Below the pieces are notes generated by a model. That model saw only the letters and a list, made by a program, of their open reading frames with translations, had not been told where the DNA came from and searched no databases. The position numbers and the translations under genes were made by a program. A DNA stretch of 16,018 nucleotides from Anaerolineaceae bacterium UBA4799 (lineage in GTDB: Bacteria > Chloroflexota > Anaerolineae > Anaerolineales > Anaerolineaceae): NCBI GenBank assembly GCA_002402725.1, contig DHGL01000038.1:3066-19083 (forward strand), given 5' to 3'. Positions 15,033-16,018 of the stretch are shown here, in pieces. Every line of letters starts with the position of its first letter. Position 1 is the first letter of the stretch.

Positions 15033-15038
15033 TATAAT
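15033..15038 (+). promoter_or_regulatory. Probable -10 of the pepT promoter
   Basis: A perfect TATAAT lies 27 bp before the ATG at 15066. No good -35 sits at the right spacing (TTTCTC at 15011-15016, 16 bp, is weak), so the promoter may need an activator. Confidence 0.4.
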
Positions 15039-15065
15039 CTAGTTACCCAAATTACAGGAGGACGC

Positions 15066-16018
15066 ATGCCGACAGTAAAAGAAAGGTTCATGAAGTACGT
15101 CAAAATCAACACTGAATCCACTCGCGATAGTGAGACTTGTCCCAGCACCCCGGTGCAGTTTGATCTGGCACGACTGCTCGAAACAGAACTGCGGGAGATG
15201 GGCATGCAGGAGGTGAGCCTTGATGAGAATTGCTACCTGATGGCGTCGCTGCCTGCGAACATAGATAAGTCGCTCCCTGTCATTGGCTTCGTCGCTCATC
15301 TTGATACCAGCCCGGATATGAGCGGCGCGCACGTCAATCCCCAGGTCATCGCCAGTTATGATGGTGGCGATATAGAACTCAATTCGGAGTCCGGTGTACA
15401 CATGAGATCGGCGGAGTTCCCGGAACTGCAGCAGTATATCGGGCAGGAGCTGATTACCACGGATAGTACCACGTTGCTCGGCGCGGACGATAAAGCCGGC
15501 ATCGCGGCTATCATGGCTGCCATGGAATACCTGGTCGCGCATCCAGAGATCAAGCATGGAAAAATCCGCGTTGGTTTCACGCCGGATGAAGAGATCGGGC
15601 GCGGGGCTGATAAATTTGATGTGGCGAAATTCGACGCCAGTTACGCTTACACCATTGATGGTGGAGAAATCGGCGAACTGGAATACGAAACTTTCAACGC
15701 TGCCGAGGCGCAGGTTTCAGTGAGCGGCAGGAATGTACACCCCGGTGTGGCGAAGAACAAGATGGTCAATTCAATGCTGCTGGCCATGGAATTCAATGCC
15801 ATGCTGCCGGTCAATGAACGTCCCGAATTCACCGAAGGGCGTGAGGGATTCATCCATCTGGTTGAAGTGGAGGGTTCGGTTGAACATACCAGACTCTACT
15901 ACATTATTCGCGACCATGACCGCACGATGCTTGAAAAACGTAAACAATATATGATCGATGCCGCTACCCTACTCAACCGGCGTTACGGCGAAGGAAGGGT
16001 CGGCCTGGAGATAAAAGA
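15066..16018 (+). CDS. pepT: Peptidase T (tripeptide aminopeptidase), partial
   Basis: This cytosolic di-zinc M20 peptidase removes the N-terminal residue from tripeptides. The first 317 codons are visible before the window edge; the family is about 400-410 aa, so roughly a quarter is missing. Zinc-site residues are present in their usual places: H78 and D80 in AHLDTS, D141 in LGADDKAG, the catalytic and metal-binding pair E175-E176 in PDEEIG, and D198 in TIDGGEIGELEYE. The C-terminal His ligand lies beyond the edge. AGGAGG (15056-15061) is 4 nt before the ATG. It is transcribed divergently from the CarH-like regulator with 104 bp between the start codons. Confidence 0.95.
   Translation, partial: MPTVKERFMKYVKINTESTRDSETCPSTPVQFDLARLLETELREMGMQEVSLDENCYLMASLPANIDKSLPVIGFVAHLDTSPDMSGAHVNPQVIASYDGGDIELNSESGVHMRSAEFPELQQYIGQELITTDSTTLLGADDKAGIAAIMAAMEYLVAHPEIKHGKIRVGFTPDEEIGRGADKFDVAKFDASYAYTIDGGEIGELEYETFNAAEAQVSVSGRNVHPGVAKNKMVNSMLLAMEFNAMLPVNERPEFTEGREGFIHLVEVEGSVEHTRLYYIIRDHDRTMLEKRKQYMIDAATLLNRRYGEGRVGLEIK

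Noticed and set aside
1..16018. CRISPR arrays, tRNA/rRNA genes, transposons, prophage or defence genes
   Set aside because: No regularly spaced repeats, no tRNA-like cloverleaf with conserved arms, and no transposase, integrase or nuclease-like reading frame were found.

Overview
The window looks like a chromosomal stretch of a free-living bacterium of moderate GC content. My best guess is Chloroflexota, Anaerolineae-like. That is an inference from the gene mix (short DUF4126 and DUF2085 membrane proteins, a CarH-type B12 regulator, lipoprotein-anchored ABC binding proteins) and was not tested by any search. No rRNA, tRNA, CRISPR array, insertion sequence or phage gene was seen. Most of the window is ordinary transport and metabolism.

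Layout. Bases 1-1097 (minus) hold the 5' part of a two-domain ATPase of an energy-coupling-factor (ECF) type transporter, cut by the window edge. Divergent from it, 1286-4294 (plus) is a complete polar amino acid ABC importer: lipoprotein binding protein, permease, ATPase, second permease. A cluster of hairpins separates the binding protein from the rest. Convergent with this operon, 4280-5269 (minus) encodes a PLP-dependent threonine/serine dehydratase. Upstream of that, 5375-7321 (minus) encodes a large GT87-like membrane protein whose N-terminal third is three copies of a 75-residue membrane unit.

Bases 7511-12196 (plus) form a thiamine salvage operon. It has a near-consensus promoter, a TPP riboswitch with a terminator-type expression platform, thiamine pyrophosphokinase, a thiamine-binding lipoprotein, a two-domain permease and an ATPase, then a terminator. 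The circuit is closed: imported thiamine is pyrophosphorylated by the first gene, and the product TPP shuts off the operon. The terminator stem also carries the Shine-Dalgarno sequence of the first gene.

Bases 12202-13753 (minus) are a three-gene membrane-protein operon (DUF2085, DUF4126, and a 55-residue single-pass protein). Its promoter is placed so that the first mRNA would be leaderless. Next, 13815-14001 (plus) is a probable small structured RNA or leader whose loop contains an exact complement of its own upstream Shine-Dalgarno-like sequence. A CarH-like MerR/B12 regulator (14020-14961, minus) and peptidase T (15066 to the right edge, plus) are divergently transcribed. The carH-like promoter carries two 11-bp-spaced repeats that fit a CarH operator.

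The least explained items are the structured RNA near 13.9 kb, the triplicated membrane module, and the 55-residue membrane protein.
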